A stretch of DNA of 50,275 nucleotides from Actinomadura livida (GTDB taxonomy: Bacteria; Actinomycetota; Actinomycetes; Streptosporangiales; Streptosporangiaceae). Positions 10,235 through 20,300 of the stretch are shown here, piece by piece. A model generated the notes under the pieces. That model worked only from the letters and a program-made list of their open reading frames with translations. It was not told the DNA's origin and made no database searches. Location: the NCBI RefSeq assembly GCF_014648675.1, contig NZ_BMRO01000002.1:660898-711172 (forward strand). Direction: 5' to 3'. Every line of letters begins with the position of its first letter. Position 1 is the stretch's first letter. The position numbers and the translations under genes are program-made.

Positions 10235-11512
10235 GTGTCCGCGTTCTGGGGATGGGTCGTGCTGGCCGCCGTCGTCGCCACGTCGGTGATCGTCGTGGAG
10301 GCCGGGCGGCGGCTGCTGGCCGGGCGGCTGTCGGCGCGCTGGCCGGGCGCCGGACGCGTCGCCCGCCGCGTCGCCGCGCCGGCGTTCGCGTTCGCGGCCG
10401 TCGTCAGCACCAACGCCGCGATGCCGTACCACCTGCTGGGAGACGGCGCGGAGGGCGCGGTCCGGCACGTGCTGCGGATCGCCGCGATCGGCGCCAGTAC
10501 CTGGCTGCTGCTGCGGATCGTCTACGCGCTGAGCGATCCGCCGCTGGAGCGGCTGATGCACATCGAGGGCGAGCGGAACCGGCGGGCCCGGCGGGTCCGC
10601 ACCCAGATGCTGCTGCTGCGCCGCATCGCCGCCGTGGTGATCGTGGTCCTGGCGGTGGGCGCGGCGCTGTTCACGTTCCCCGGCGTCCGGGCGATCGGCG
10701 CCGGGGTGCTGGCGTCGGCGGGCGTCGCCGGGCTGGTCGTCGGCATCGCGGCCCGGCCGACGCTGGGCAACCTGCTCGCCGGGCTGCAGCTGGCGTTCAG
10801 CGACGCGCTGCGGCTGGACGACGTCGTCGTCGTGGACGGCAACTGGGGCCGGGTCGAAGAGCTGACGCTGTCGTACGTGGTGCTGCGCCTCTGGGACGAC
10901 CGGCGGATGATCTACCCGGTGTCGCACTTCACCGAGCAGCCGTTCGAGAACTGGACCCGGCACTCCAGCCGGCTGCTCGGCTCGGTCGAGCTGCACGTCG
11001 ACTGGTCCGTACCGGTCGACGAGCTGCGCCGCGAGCTGTACTCCGCGCTGAAGGAGAACCCCCTGTGGGACCGCCGCGAGTGGATCCTGCAGGTGGTCGA
11101 CGTGCAGCCGAACGGGCTGGTGACGCTCCGGGCGCTGATGAGCGCCGCCGACTCGGCGAGCACCTGGGACCTGCGCTGCGACATGCGCGAGCACCTGGTC
11201 TCCTACATCCGCGACAACCACCCCGGCGCGCTCCCCCGCTTCCGCGTCGGCCATGAGGACGGCGCCGTCGGCGCCTCCCCGGACGGCGCTCAACCGGACG
11301 GTGCTCAACCGGACGGTGCTCGCCCGGACGGCGGGCGCGCGGACGGCGGGCGCGCGGACGGCCGCGAGGCGGCGTACCGGGAGGTCGTCGGCGGGGAGGC
11401 CGCCGGCGGCCCCGGGGACGGCGAGCGGGCCGCCCGGCGCGAGGACGGCCCGCGCGAGGACGGCCCGCGCGGGGACGGCCCGGCGCGGCCGAAGACGCTC
11501 AGGCGAGCATGA
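10235..11512 (+). CDS. MscS-family small-conductance mechanosensitive channel with repetitive tail
   Basis: A 425-aa membrane channel protein. Several N-terminal membrane segments are followed by the pore-lining helix and beta-domain typical of Msc[21 protein letters not shown], then [40 protein letters not shown] and [20 protein letters not shown]. The last 80 or so residues are a low-complexity charged tail built from [15 protein letters not shown] and REDGP repeats and are not part of the family fold. GTG 10235 follows GAGGGGG by 11 bases; a TTG at 10190 is possible. The 3' end overlaps the convergent Rieske gene by 14 bases. Confidence 0.88.
   Translation: MSAFWGWVVLAAVVATSVIVVEAGRRLLAGRLSARWPGAGRVARRVAAPAFAFAAVVSTNAAMPYHLLGDGAEGAVRHVLRIAAIGASTWLLLRIVYALSDPPLERLMHIEGERNRRARRVRTQMLLLRRIAAVVIVVLAVGAALFTFPGVRAIGAGVLASAGVAGLVVGIAARPTLGNLLAGLQLAFSDALRLDDVVVVDGNWGRVEELTLSYVVLRLWDDRRMIYPVSHFTEQPFENWTRHSSRLLGSVELHVDWSVPVDELRRELYSALKENPLWDRREWILQVVDVQPNGLVTLRALMSAADSASTWDLRCDMREHLVSYIRDNHPGALPRFRVGHEDGAVGASPDGAQPDGAQPDGARPDGGRADGGRADGREAAYREVVGGEAAGGPGDGERAARREDGPREDGPRGDGPARPKTLRRA
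11279..11368 (+). repeat. 15-bp tandem repeats in the mscS-like gene
   Basis: Six consecutive units of exactly 15 bases (CCGGACGGCGCTCAA-type, 11279-11368, the last degenerate) encode [25 protein letters not shown] and ADGRE. The period is a multiple of three, so copy-number change keeps frame. Confidence 0.85.
11438..11482 (+). repeat. Second 15-bp tandem array in the mscS-like gene
   Basis: Three units of CGCGAGGACGGCCCG (11438-11452, 11453-11467, 11468-11482, one substitution in the last) encode [15 protein letters not shown] near the C-terminus, just before the overlap with the convergent Rieske gene. Confidence 0.8.
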
Positions 11513-11999
11513 TCTTGTCCCCCTGGACGGTGATCCGCCGCTCCTCCAGGGGCTTGTCCGCCGGCGGGCTCACCACCGAGCCGTCGGTGATCTTGAACTT
11601 GCTGCCGTGGCAGGGGCAGTTGATCGTGCCGTCGGCGACCGCGTCCACGTCGCATCCGCGGTGGGTGCAGGCCGCGGAGAACGCCGTGAACTCGCCCTGC
11701 GCCGGCTGGCACACCACGACCTCCGCGTCCTTGAAGACCTTGCCGCCGCCGACCGGGATCTCCCCGGCGGATGCGAGCGCCTCGCCGGTGCCGCCGCCAT
11801 CGGTGCCGCCGCCCGTGTCCCCGCCACCGGAGCCGCCCGCGTCGTCACCGTCCCCGGAACCGCCGCACGCCGCGGCGAGCCCGGCGAGGCCGGCGAGCCC
11901 CGCCCCGAGCAGGACTCCCCGGCGGGTGTTCCCGCCGTCCGGCGCGTCCCCCGGCCCGCGCTCCGCCTCATCGGCCCGCGTCCCCGACTCCTGTGGCAT
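11499..11999 (-). CDS. Rieske [2Fe-2S] lipoprotein 1
   Basis: A 166-aa exported Rieske protein. A twin-arginine (TRRGVLLGAG) followed by the lipobox LAAAC-GG suggests Tat export and lipid anchoring. A glycine/aspartate-rich linker leads to the Rieske fold with CTHRGC and CPCHGS, supplying two Cys and two His ligands plus the disulfide pair of high-potential Rieske centres. ATG 11999 has GGAGGG six bases upstream; the longer in-frame form is unlikely. No cytochrome b or dioxygenase partner is adjacent, so the electron partner is unknown. It is a paralogue of the next gene. Confidence 0.92.
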   Translation of the reverse strand: MPQESGTRADEAERGPGDAPDGGNTRRGVLLGAGLAGLAGLAAACGGSGDGDDAGGSGGGDTGGGTDGGGTGEALASAGEIPVGGGKVFKDAEVVVCQPAQGEFTAFSAACTHRGCDVDAVADGTINCPCHGSKFKITDGSVVSPPADKPLEERRITVQGDKIMLA

Positions 12000-12111
12000 G
12001 TTCACCCTCCAGTGACCTCTGCGGTTCCGTCGTGTCACCAGTGATCACGCGCGGGAGGGGGAGGTGGTTCAAATCAGAACCAGTTTTTCGGGTCCCGCCG
12101 GAGGGCGCCGC

Positions 12112-12561
12112 TCAGGTGACGACGATGCCGCCGTTCCTGACCTCGACGGGGTACTCGGTGAGCGGCCGGTCGGCGGGCCCCTTCTGCACCGCCCCGTCCG
12201 CGATCTTGAACTCGCTGCCGTGGCAGGGGCACCTGATCAGCCCGTTCTGGACCTTGTCCACCGAGCAGCCCTGGTGGGGGCACACCGCCGTGAACGCCTT
12301 GTACGTGCCCTCGGCCGGCTGCGTCACGACGACCTTCTCGCCGGCGTAGACCTTCCCGCCGCCGACCGGGATGTCGGCGGCCTTCGCGATCTCCTGCCCC
12401 CGGAGGTCCTCGGCGGACTTCTCGTCCCGGCCGCTCGCGCAGCCGGCGAGCAGGGCGGCGCCCGCGACCCCGGCGCCGCACAGCACGGTGCGGCGCCCGA
12501 TTCCCCCGTCCCCGGCCGATCCCGCCACCTGCGGGGCTCCGGGCGTCACTTCGTCAGTCAT
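12112..12561 (-). CDS. Rieske [2Fe-2S] lipoprotein 2
   Basis: A 149-aa paralogue of the preceding protein, sharing IPVGGGKV, QPA.G...AF.A.C and the cluster motifs CPHQGC and CPCHGS. The signal sequence GRRTVLCGAGVAGAALLAGC combines a twin-arginine and a lipobox (LLAGC-A). ATG 12561 opens the MTDEVTPGAPQ N-terminus. The linker between lipid anchor and Rieske fold is short and charged, unlike the Gly/Asp-rich one in copy 1, so the two domains would sit at different distances from the membrane. Function and partner unknown. Confidence 0.92.
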   Translation of the reverse strand: MTDEVTPGAPQVAGSAGDGGIGRRTVLCGAGVAGAALLAGCASGRDEKSAEDLRGQEIAKAADIPVGGGKVYAGEKVVVTQPAEGTYKAFTAVCPHQGCSVDKVQNGLIRCPCHGSEFKIADGAVQKGPADRPLTEYPVEVRNGGIVVT

Positions 12562-12647
12562 GGCTCCATGATCCTGGACCCGGCCGCGCACCCCGCACCG
12601 ACCCACCGCCTTCACCGGCCCCGGAACCGCTCCGGGGATCCGGGCGG

Positions 12648-15485
12648 TCAGCCGAGCATCTTGGCGAGGAACTGGCCGGTGTGGCTGGCGTCGATCCCGG
12701 CGACGTCCTCGGGGGTGCCGGTGGCGACGACGGTGCCGCCGCGCGAGCCGCCCTCGGGGCCCATGTCGATGATCCAGTCGGCGGTCTTGATGACGTCCAG
12801 GTTGTGCTCGATGACGATCACCGTGTTGCCCTTGTCGACCAGGCCGTTGAGGACGCCGAGGAGCCTGCGGATGTCCTCGAAGTGCAGGCCGGTGGTCGGC
12901 TCGTCCAGCACGTAGACGGTGCGGCCGGTCGAGCGCTTCTGCAGCTCGGACGCCAGCTTGACCCGCTGGGCCTCGCCGCCGGACAGGGTGGGGGCGGGCT
13001 GGCCGAGCCGGACGTAGCCGAGGCCGACGTCGTTGAGCGTCTTCAGGTGCCGGTGGATCGCCTTGATCGGCTCGAAGAACTCGGTGGCCTGCTCGATCGG
13101 CATGTCGAGCACCTCGGAGATCGTCTTGCCCTTGTAGTGGACCTCCAGGGTCTCCCGGTTGTAGCGGGCGCCGTGGCAGACCTCGCACGGGACGTAGACG
13201 TCCGGCAGGAAGTTCATCTCGATCTTGATGGTGCCGTCGCCGGAGCAGTTCTCGCAGCGGCCGCCCTTGACGTTGAAGGAGAACCGGCCCGGCTGGTAGC
13301 CGCGGACCTTCGCCTCGGTCGTCTGCGCGAACAGCTTGCGGATGTGGTCGAACACGCCGGTGTAGGTCGCCGGGTTGGAGCGCGGGGTGCGCCCGATCGG
13401 GGACTGGTCGACGTGGACGACCTTGTCGAGCTGGTCGACGCCGTTGACGCGCTTGTGCTTGCCGGGGACGAGCTTCGCCCCGTTCAGCTTCTTCGCCAGC
13501 GCGCTGTAGAGGATGTCGTTGACCAGCGTCGACTTGCCCGAGCCGGACACGCCGGTCACGGCGGTGAGGACGCCGAGCGGGAACGACACGTCCACGTCGC
13601 GGAGGTTGTTCTGCTGCGCGCCCTTCACCGTGACCTCGCGGCCGCGGGTGCGGGGCCGGCGGATCTGCGGGACCGCGATCTCGCGGCGCCCGTCCAGGTA
13701 GGCGCCGGTGATGGAGCGCTCGGACTTCTTCAGCTCGTCGAGGGTGCCGGACACGACGATCTCGCCGCCGTGCTCGCCGGCGCGGGGGCCGATGTCGACG
13801 ATCCAGTCCGCGGCGGCGATGGTGTCCTCGTCGTGCTCCACGACGATCAGGGTGTTGCCCATGTCGCGCAGCCGGAGCAGCGTCTCCAGCAGCCGGTGGT
13901 TGTCGCGCTGGTGGAGGCCGATGGACGGCTCGTCCAGCACGTACAGGACGCCGACCAGCCCGGAGCCGATCTGCGTGGCGAGCCGGATGCGCTGCGCCTC
14001 GCCGCCCGCGAGCGTCGCGGACGCCCGGTCGAGGGTGAGGTAGTCGAGGCCGACGTCCAGCAGGAACCCGAGGCGGGCGTTGATCTCCTTGAGGACGCGC
14101 TCGGCGATGTGCCGCTCGCGCTCGTTCAGCTCCAGCGCCAGCAGGAACTTCGCGGCCTCGCCGATCGGCATCGCGGCGACCTCGGCGATCGACCGCCCGC
14201 CCATGGTGACGGCGAGCACGACCGGCTTGAGCCGGGCGCCGTCGCACGTCGGGCAGGGGATCTCCCGCATGTAGCCTTCGAGCTTCTCCCGGCTGATGTC
14301 GCTCTCGGCCTCGGCGTGCCGCCGCTGGATGTAGGGGATCACGCCCTCGTACGCGGTGTAGTACGACCTCGTCCGGCCGTACCGGTTCTTGTAGCGCACG
14401 TGGACCTGGGTCTCGTGCCCGTTCAGGATCGCCTTGCGCGCCTTGGCGGGCAGCTTCTCCCACGGGGTGTTGAGGTCGAAGCCCATCGCGTCGCCGAGCG
14501 CGGACAGCAGGCGCAGGAAGTAGTCGCTCACGTGGCCGTTGGACCACGGCTGGATCGCGCCCTCGCCGAGCGTGAGCTCGTCGTCGGGGACGACGAGCTC
14601 GGGGTCGACCTCCATGCGCGTGCCGAGGCCGGTGCAGTCGGGGCACGCGCCGTAGGGCGAGTTGAACGAGAACGACCGCGGTTCGAGCTCCTCGAACGAC
14701 AGGTCGTCGTAGGGGCAGTAGAGGTGCTCGGAGTACATCCGGGTGCGGTTCTCGTCGTCCTCGGGGACGTCGACGAAGTCGAGGACGATCGTGCCGCCCG
14801 CGAGGCCGAGCGCCGTCTCCACCGAGTCGGCGAGCCGCTGCCGCGCCGAGTCCTTCACCGAGAGCCGGTCGACCACGATCGCGATGTCGTGCTTCTCCTG
14901 CTTCTTCAGCTTCGGGGGCTCGTCCAGCCGGATCGCCTGCCCGTCCACGATCGCCCGGGAGTAGCCCTTCGACTGCAGCTCGCGGAACAGCTCCAGGTAC
15001 TCGCCCTTGCGCCCGCGGATCACCGGCGCCAGCACCTGGAACCGGGTGCCCGGCTCCAGTTCCAGCACCCGGTCCACGATCTGCTGCGGCGCCTGGCGGG
15101 TGATCGGCCGCCCGCACTCGGGGCAGTGCGGGTGCCCGATCCGCGCGTACAGGAGGCGCAGGTAGTCGTACACCTCGGTGATCGTCCCGACCGTCGACCG
15201 CGGGTTCTTGCTGGTCGACTTCTGGTCGATCGACACCGCCGGGGACAAGCCCTCGATGAAGTCGACGTCGGGCTTGTCCATCTGCCCGAGGAACTGGCGG
15301 GCGTACGCCGACAGCGACTCGACGTAGCGGCGCTGGCCCTCCGCGAAGATCGTGTCGAACGCCAGGCTGGACTTGCCCGAACCCGACAGACCGGTGAACA
15401 CGATCAGGGAGTCACGCGGGAGGTCGAGCGAGACGTCCTTCAGGTTGTGCTCGCGTGCTCCACGCACGATGAGTCGGTCATGCAC
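12648..15485 (-). CDS. uvrA: Excinuclease ABC subunit A
   Basis: UvrA (945 aa, full length) is the damage-sensing ABC ATPase dimer of nucleotide excision repair. Two ABC modules are visible: the first P-loop GLSGSGKSS near residue 33 and the second GVSGSGKST near 645, each with an [12 protein letters not shown] signature. Zinc modules ([18 protein letters not shown] ... [10 protein letters not shown]) and the [16 protein letters not shown] stretch are intact. The start is the GTG at 15485 ([15 protein letters not shown]). It probably forms its own transcription unit, with a long upstream region that contains a LexA-like box. Confidence 0.98.
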   Translation of the reverse strand: MHDRLIVRGAREHNLKDVSLDLPRDSLIVFTGLSGSGKSSLAFDTIFAEGQRRYVESLSAYARQFLGQMDKPDVDFIEGLSPAVSIDQKSTSKNPRSTVGTITEVYDYLRLLYARIGHPHCPECGRPITRQAPQQIVDRVLELEPGTRFQVLAPVIRGRKGEYLELFRELQSKGYSRAIVDGQAIRLDEPPKLKKQEKHDIAIVVDRLSVKDSARQRLADSVETALGLAGGTIVLDFVDVPEDDENRTRMYSEHLYCPYDDLSFEELEPRSFSFNSPYGACPDCTGLGTRMEVDPELVVPDDELTLGEGAIQPWSNGHVSDYFLRLLSALGDAMGFDLNTPWEKLPAKARKAILNGHETQVHVRYKNRYGRTRSYYTAYEGVIPYIQRRHAEAESDISREKLEGYMREIPCPTCDGARLKPVVLAVTMGGRSIAEVAAMPIGEAAKFLLALELNERERHIAERVLKEINARLGFLLDVGLDYLTLDRASATLAGGEAQRIRLATQIGSGLVGVLYVLDEPSIGLHQRDNHRLLETLLRLRDMGNTLIVVEHDEDTIAAADWIVDIGPRAGEHGGEIVVSGTLDELKKSERSITGAYLDGRREIAVPQIRRPRTRGREVTVKGAQQNNLRDVDVSFPLGVLTAVTGVSGSGKSTLVNDILYSALAKKLNGAKLVPGKHKRVNGVDQLDKVVHVDQSPIGRTPRSNPATYTGVFDHIRKLFAQTTEAKVRGYQPGRFSFNVKGGRCENCSGDGTIKIEMNFLPDVYVPCEVCHGARYNRETLEVHYKGKTISEVLDMPIEQATEFFEPIKAIHRHLKTLNDVGLGYVRLGQPAPTLSGGEAQRVKLASELQKRSTGRTVYVLDEPTTGLHFEDIRRLLGVLNGLVDKGNTVIVIEHNLDVIKTADWIIDMGPEGGSRGGTVVATGTPEDVAGIDASHTGQFLAKMLG

Positions 15486-15804
15486 GGTGTTGATCCGGTT
15501 CCTCTTCTGGGCGCGGCCGTGGGATGAGACAGGCCGGTCTCAAGGCTAGCCAGGGGGTCCGACAGAATCCCCCGAGTTGATAACGGCGGCGGCCGCCGCC
15601 GCATTTCCCGGCGCTCCCCGCCCGTCCCCGGAGAGCCCGGACGGACCACCGTACCGTACACGTGTTCGAACGATGCCCGCCACCGGAACGGCTCCGGCGG
15701 CGGACGCGCCGCCGCGGCCGTCGGAAAGTTTCAAGATCGCTTGGGTGGGGCGCGGGCGGGGCGGTGCGAGGATGGAGGCTCTTTCCGGTGCTGGGAGGCG
15801 CGTC
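15486..15804. other. Divergent intergenic region upstream of uvrA and the isomerase-family gene
   Basis: A 319-base non-coding stretch. Visible in it are a 16-base GC palindrome GGCGGCGGCCGCCGCC (15585-15600) and a LexA-like box (15654-15669). A GGGAGG ribosome site for the rightward gene lies at 15793-15798. I see no convincing promoter hexamers and no conserved ORF. Confidence 0.6.
15654..15669. promoter_or_regulatory. Candidate SOS (LexA) box upstream of uvrA
   Basis: CCGTAC-ACGT-GTTCGA matches the actinobacterial LexA consensus TCGAAC-N4-GTTCGA at 10 of 12 positions, with one perfect half-site. It lies about 170 bases before the uvrA start, which is far for a direct operator unless the leader is long. 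Confidence 0.4.
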
Positions 15805-16551
15805 ATGGACTGGCGGGAAGTGATCGACGAGCTGGATGCCGGCGTGGAGCGCATCGCAGGCACGCTCGCGAAACTGGACGAGCAGGACCTGCGCGGCGCG
15901 TCGGCGCTGCCCGGCTGGAGCCGCGGCCACGTGGCCACGCACATCGCCAGGAACGCCGACTCCCTGTGGAACCTGCTCGAATGGGCGCGGACGGGCGTGG
16001 AGATCCCGCAGTACCCGAGCATGGCCGCCCGCAACGCCGCACTCGACGAAGGCGCCGGACGCGGACGGGACGAACTGGTCGAGGACGTCCGCACGACCGG
16101 CGCGCGGTTCGTCGAGCAGGCGAGGACGCTCCCCGAGGCCGCGTGGAGCGCCACCGTGCAGTCCATGGGGGGCTGGGAGCATCCGGCGTGGTACACGCTG
16201 TACCGCCGGTGGAACGAGGTCGAGGCCCACCACGTGGACCTCGCCGCCGGGTACGGCCCGGCCGACTGGCCCGAGCCCTATGTCCGGTGGGCCCTGACCA
16301 GCACGCTGGCGGACATCGCCGCGCTTCCGGACGAACAGCGCGGGGAGCTCGGCGGGTTCCGGATCACCGCGACGGACTCCGGGGAGTCCGCCGACCTCGG
16401 GTGGACTCCCGGCGGCCCGGAGGCGTCCGGGTCCGGGCGGGCGCTGCTCGCCTGGCTGAGCGGCCGCACGGACGGCTCCGGCGTGAGCGTCCGCCCCGAC
16501 GGCCGGCCGCCCCTGCCGCCGCCGTGGCCGCACCGGCCCGCGGGGTTCTGA
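15805..16551 (+). CDS. Maleylpyruvate isomerase-family mycothiol-dependent enzyme
   Basis: A 248-aa member of the MDMPI/DinB-like superfamily, which uses mycothiol as cofactor or substrate. The N-terminal four-helix domain carries GWSRGHVATHIARNADSL, and NEVEAHHVDLAAGY supplies the metal-binding His/Glu residues. A C-terminal MDMPI-C-like domain follows (RITATDSG ... GSGRALLAWLSGR). ATG 15805 has GGGAGG six bases upstream; an ATG at 15772 is the alternative. Substrate unknown; related genes lie next to uvrA in other actinobacteria, as here. Confidence 0.88.
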   Translation: MDWREVIDELDAGVERIAGTLAKLDEQDLRGASALPGWSRGHVATHIARNADSLWNLLEWARTGVEIPQYPSMAARNAALDEGAGRGRDELVEDVRTTGARFVEQARTLPEAAWSATVQSMGGWEHPAWYTLYRRWNEVEAHHVDLAAGYGPADWPEPYVRWALTSTLADIAALPDEQRGELGGFRITATDSGESADLGWTPGGPEASGSGRALLAWLSGRTDGSGVSVRPDGRPPLPPPWPHRPAGF

Positions 16552-16553
16552 CC

Positions 16554-17291
16554 TCAGTCGGTGTCGTGGCCCGCGAGGCGGTGCAGGGCGTCCACCGAGC
16601 GGACGACGATCGCGTTGCGGGCGACGGTGAGGCCGCCGCGGACCGGCTCGGCGGCGAGGATCTGCGCGACCTTGCGGCGGCTCATGCCCGCCCAGCGCCC
16701 GAGGTCCTGCTGGGTGAGCGGGATCCGGACCTGCACGCCGCCCGCCTCGTCCGGCACCGTGGCCGGAGCCGGAGCCGGGGCCGTGGCCGCGCCGTCCGAC
16801 CGCTCCTCCTTGACCGGCGACCCGAAGCGCGACACCAGGCGCAGCAGCCGGCTCGCGAGGCGGCGTTCGGGATCGTCGGGGAAGTGGGCGATGCGCAGCT
16901 CGTTGGAGTCCCGCAGCCGCTCGGCGAGGACGGCGGCGACGGCCCAGGCGGAGCCGGGATGGTCGTCCAGGACGCCGCGGAACCGCGCGGCGGGCAGCAC
17001 GAGCGCCTCCACGCGGGTCAGCGCCTCGACGTTGGCGTGCCGGACGCCGCCGTCCACCGCCTCCACCTCCCCGGCGATGTCGCCCGGGCCGAGGACGTCG
17101 AGGATGGCGGTCTCGCCGTCCCGGTCGACCCAGACCTTCGCCACGCCGGTGCGCAGCACGAAGACCTGGGACGCGCGGGTGTGCTCGCGCATGAGAAACG
17201 CGCCCTGCCTGATCACCACCGGGGTGCCGTCCCGGCGCAGGGCGTCGCGGACGCGTTCGGGCAGCGCGTCCCAGAAGGGGGTGGTCTCCAT
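16554..17291 (-). CDS. Crp/Fnr-family transcriptional regulator
   Basis: A 245-aa regulator. The cNMP-binding-type beta-barrel occupies about residues 10-130. Its phosphate-cassette-like stretch GPGDIAGEVEAVDG ... RHANV keeps the GE and Arg-x-Ala of the consensus. The long dimerisation helix follows, then an Ala/Pro-rich insertion (about 175-190) and an HTH_Crp winged helix (LTQQDLGRWAGMSRRKVAQI). ATG 17291 has no strong alternative. It is the last gene of a minus-strand cassette, 79 bases downstream of the giant Crp/NB-ARC/TPR gene, whose N-terminal third it resembles. The two may share or compete for operators. The ligand cannot be deduced. Confidence 0.9.
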   Translation of the reverse strand: METTPFWDALPERVRDALRRDGTPVVIRQGAFLMREHTRASQVFVLRTGVAKVWVDRDGETAILDVLGPGDIAGEVEAVDGGVRHANVEALTRVEALVLPAARFRGVLDDHPGSAWAVAAVLAERLRDSNELRIAHFPDDPERRLASRLLRLVSRFGSPVKEERSDGAATAPAPAPATVPDEAGGVQVRIPLTQQDLGRWAGMSRRKVAQILAAEPVRGGLTVARNAIVVRSVDALHRLAGHDTD

Positions 17292-17370
17292 CTCGCCTCC
17301 TCCCCCGGGCCGCGCCCGGGGTCACGAGGTCCAGTGAACGCCGCGCTGCGCCGGTGGACCAGGTCGTCGG

Positions 17371-20300
17371 TCACATGCCGAGGGATCTGTCCGGTTCGAG
17401 CCAGCTGTCGAGGGCGCGGATCCGCCGGACGCAGTCGGCCGCCGCGGTCTCGTCGCCGAGCGCGAGATGGCAGTCGCGCAGCAGCTGCAGGGCGCGGCGC
17501 AGGCCGCGCCGGTCGTCCATGTCGCGGCGGATGCCGGCCTCGGCGGTGACGTGCTCCACGGCGCGGGCGTGCTCGCCCAGCAGTCCGCAGGCGCGGGCCA
17601 TGAAGTGCAGCGCGGACGCCTGCGCCCGGGTGTCGCCGAGTTCGGCGGTGAGGTCGTGGGCGCGCCGCCCGGCCTCCAGGGCGTCGCCTGCGCGGCCGAG
17701 GTCGAGGTGGATGGCGGCGAGGTGGGCCAGGGCGGTGCCCTCGCCGTGCCGGTCGCCGACCTTGCCGAGGAACTCCAGCGCCTCCAGCTCGCGTTCGAGG
17801 GCCTCCTCGGGGCGGCCGGCGCGGCGCAGCACGGCGGCGAGGGTGTCCTTGCCGACGCCGAGGCCGTGCCAGTCGCCGCCCGAGCTGCGGATGTGCAGCG
17901 CCTGCCGGGCGGCGCGCTCGGCGTCCTCGGGCAGGCCGAGCCGGGAGTAGGTGCGGGCGAGGCTGCCGAGGGTGCCGGCCATGCCGCCCTGCGCGCCGAG
18001 CTGGTGCCACAGGTCGAGGGCCTCCAGGCCGAGGACGAACGCCTCCTGGGGCCGTTCGAGCCGGCGCATGATCACGGACAGGTGCTCCAGGTCGTGGGCC
18101 TCGCCGTGCTGGTCGCCGATCTCGCGGCGGATCTCCAGGGCGCGCAGGAGGTGCTCGCGCGCCTCCGGGAACCGTCCGAGGCGCCAGTGGACGATCCCGA
18201 TCTGCGCGAGCGTCTCGGCCTCGCCGTGCCTGTCGCCGGTGTCGCGGTGCAGGCGCAGCGCCTGCCCGCAGTAGGTGAACGCCTCGGCGAACTTGGTGGC
18301 GTCGCACATGAGCCTGGCGAGCGTGGTGAGCGTGCGCGCCTCCCCGTGGCGCGCGCCCAGGGAGCGGTAGGTGGCCAGGGCCTGTTCGGCGTCCTGCCGT
18401 GCCATGTCGCGCAGGCCGAGCGTGGCGTTCATGCGCGCCAGCTCCGTGAGCGCCTGGGCGGCGCCGTGCATGTCGGCGAGTTCCTGCCGGATGGAGAGGG
18501 CCTCCAACGCGTGCGACACCGCCTCGTGGACGTTCCCCTGGCGGCGGTGGACCTGGGCGATGGTGAGGAGGGTCTCCGCCATTCCCGGCAGGTCGTCGTT
18601 CCGGCGCCGTATGCCGAGCGCCTGCGCGGCGTGTTCGAGGGCCTTCTCGTAACCGCCGAGGCCCAGGTACGCGCGGGCGAGGGTCTCGTGGCCCTTGGCG
18701 ACCGCGCCGCCGCCCCTTTCGCCCCCGAGTTCCCCGTGGACGGCCAGCGACAGGCGGGCCTGGTCGATCGCGGTCAGGTAGCGGCCCAGCACCACGTGGA
18801 CGTCGGCGAGGGTGGCGAGGGTGACGGCCTCCCCGTACCGGTCGGGCGGGTCGACGGCCCGGAAGCCGCGCCGCGCGTCCTCCCCGTACCCGATGGCCTG
18901 GACGGCGTCGCCCAGCTCGAAGTGCGCCATCGCGAGGTTGTGCAGCATGACGGCGGCCGCGGCCCAGTCCTCCTCGGTGCGGGCCGCGTGCAGCCCGGCC
19001 TGGTGGACGGCGATGTTGTCCTCGCTGTAGCGCCGGAAGTCCTGGAAGTCGAAGAGGGCGTCGGCGAGTTCCCAGCACGTGCGGTGCAGGCCGAGCCGGG
19101 CGGCCTGGTGGACGGCGGCGACGAGGTTGCGCCGCTCGGCCTCGAACCAGGCGAGCCCGGCCGCGCGGTCGGCCGCGGGCGCCGATCCCTGCGCGTCCCC
19201 CTCCTGTGCTTCGTCCCGCCGCGGCGGCGGCGTCCTGTTGAGGCTGTTGAGGGTCGGGCGGGGCCGTCCCGGCAGGGCGGTGCCGGCGGCGCGGGCGTCG
19301 GCGAGGTAGGCGGCCAGGAGCCGCTGCTGTGCCGCCAGCTGGTCGCCGTCGGAGTCCTTCAGCAGCCCTTGCTCCCGCGCGAAGTCGCGCAGGAGGTCGT
19401 GCATGCGGTAGCGGTCCGGTCCGACGTCCTGCACCAGGTACGCCTGGCGGAGGCCCTCCAGGAGGTCGCGGGCCTCGTCCACCGTCCGGTTCTGCAGGGC
19501 GGCGAGCGCGGTGGGCGTGAAGTCGGGGCCGGCGACGAGCCCGAGCATGCGGAACGCCTCCCGCTGGTCCCGGCGGAGGCTCCGGTAGGCGACGTCGAAG
19601 GTCGGGCTCACGGCGGCCCGCACCCCGGGCCCGGACCCGCCGTGCACCGCGCCGTCGCCCAGCCCGCCGCCGGTCAGGCCCGGCCCGTACGGCGCGGCGT
19701 CCTCGGCGTCGCGGGCGGCGAGTTCCCGGACGGTCGCCGCGACGGACTCGCCGGGGTTCTCGGCCAGCCGCCCGGCCATGACGCCGAGCGCAAGCGGCAG
19801 GTGCCCGCACTCGCGGGCCAGCCGCACGACCGCCTTGTGCTCCTCGCGGACGCGGGCGTCCCCGGGGCCGAGGACGTTGGAGATCAGGTCCACCGCCTCC
19901 TGCGACGCCATCTCCTGCAGTTCCAGCGTCCGGATGTCGGCGTTCTCCAGCAGCGCGGGCAGCCGCTGCCGGCTCGTCACGATCACCAGCCCGGACGTCG
20001 CGGCGGCGAGCAGCGGCCTGACCTGCTCGGGACGCGACGCGTTGTCCAGGATCAGCAGCATCCGCCGGTCGGCCAGCATCGACCGGCACTGCGCCGCGAG
20101 CTCCGCCTCGGTGCGCGGGAGCCGGTCGCCGGGCACGCCCGCCGCGCGCAGCACCTGCCCCATCGCCTCCGCCGGGGTGGCGGGGCCGCGCCGCGTGCCG
20201 CGCAGGTCGGCGAACAGGACGCCGTCGGGGAACCGGTCGACGACCCGGTGCGCCCAGTGCAGCGCCAGCGTCGTCTTCCCGACGCCCGCCATCCCCTGCA

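Noticed and set aside
12681..15527. 948-codon open frame antisense to uvrA (and similar long antisense frames over uvrC, the acyl-CoA dehydrogenase and the Crp/NB-ARC/TPR gene)
   Set aside because: High-GC codon usage removes stops from the antisense frame; the translations are low-complexity V/G/D/L strings with no family motif.
15585..15600. 16-base GC palindrome as a terminator or operator
   Set aside because: It is a simple GGC/GCC run in very GC-rich sequence, with no loop and no promoter elements nearby; noted only as part of the intergenic region.
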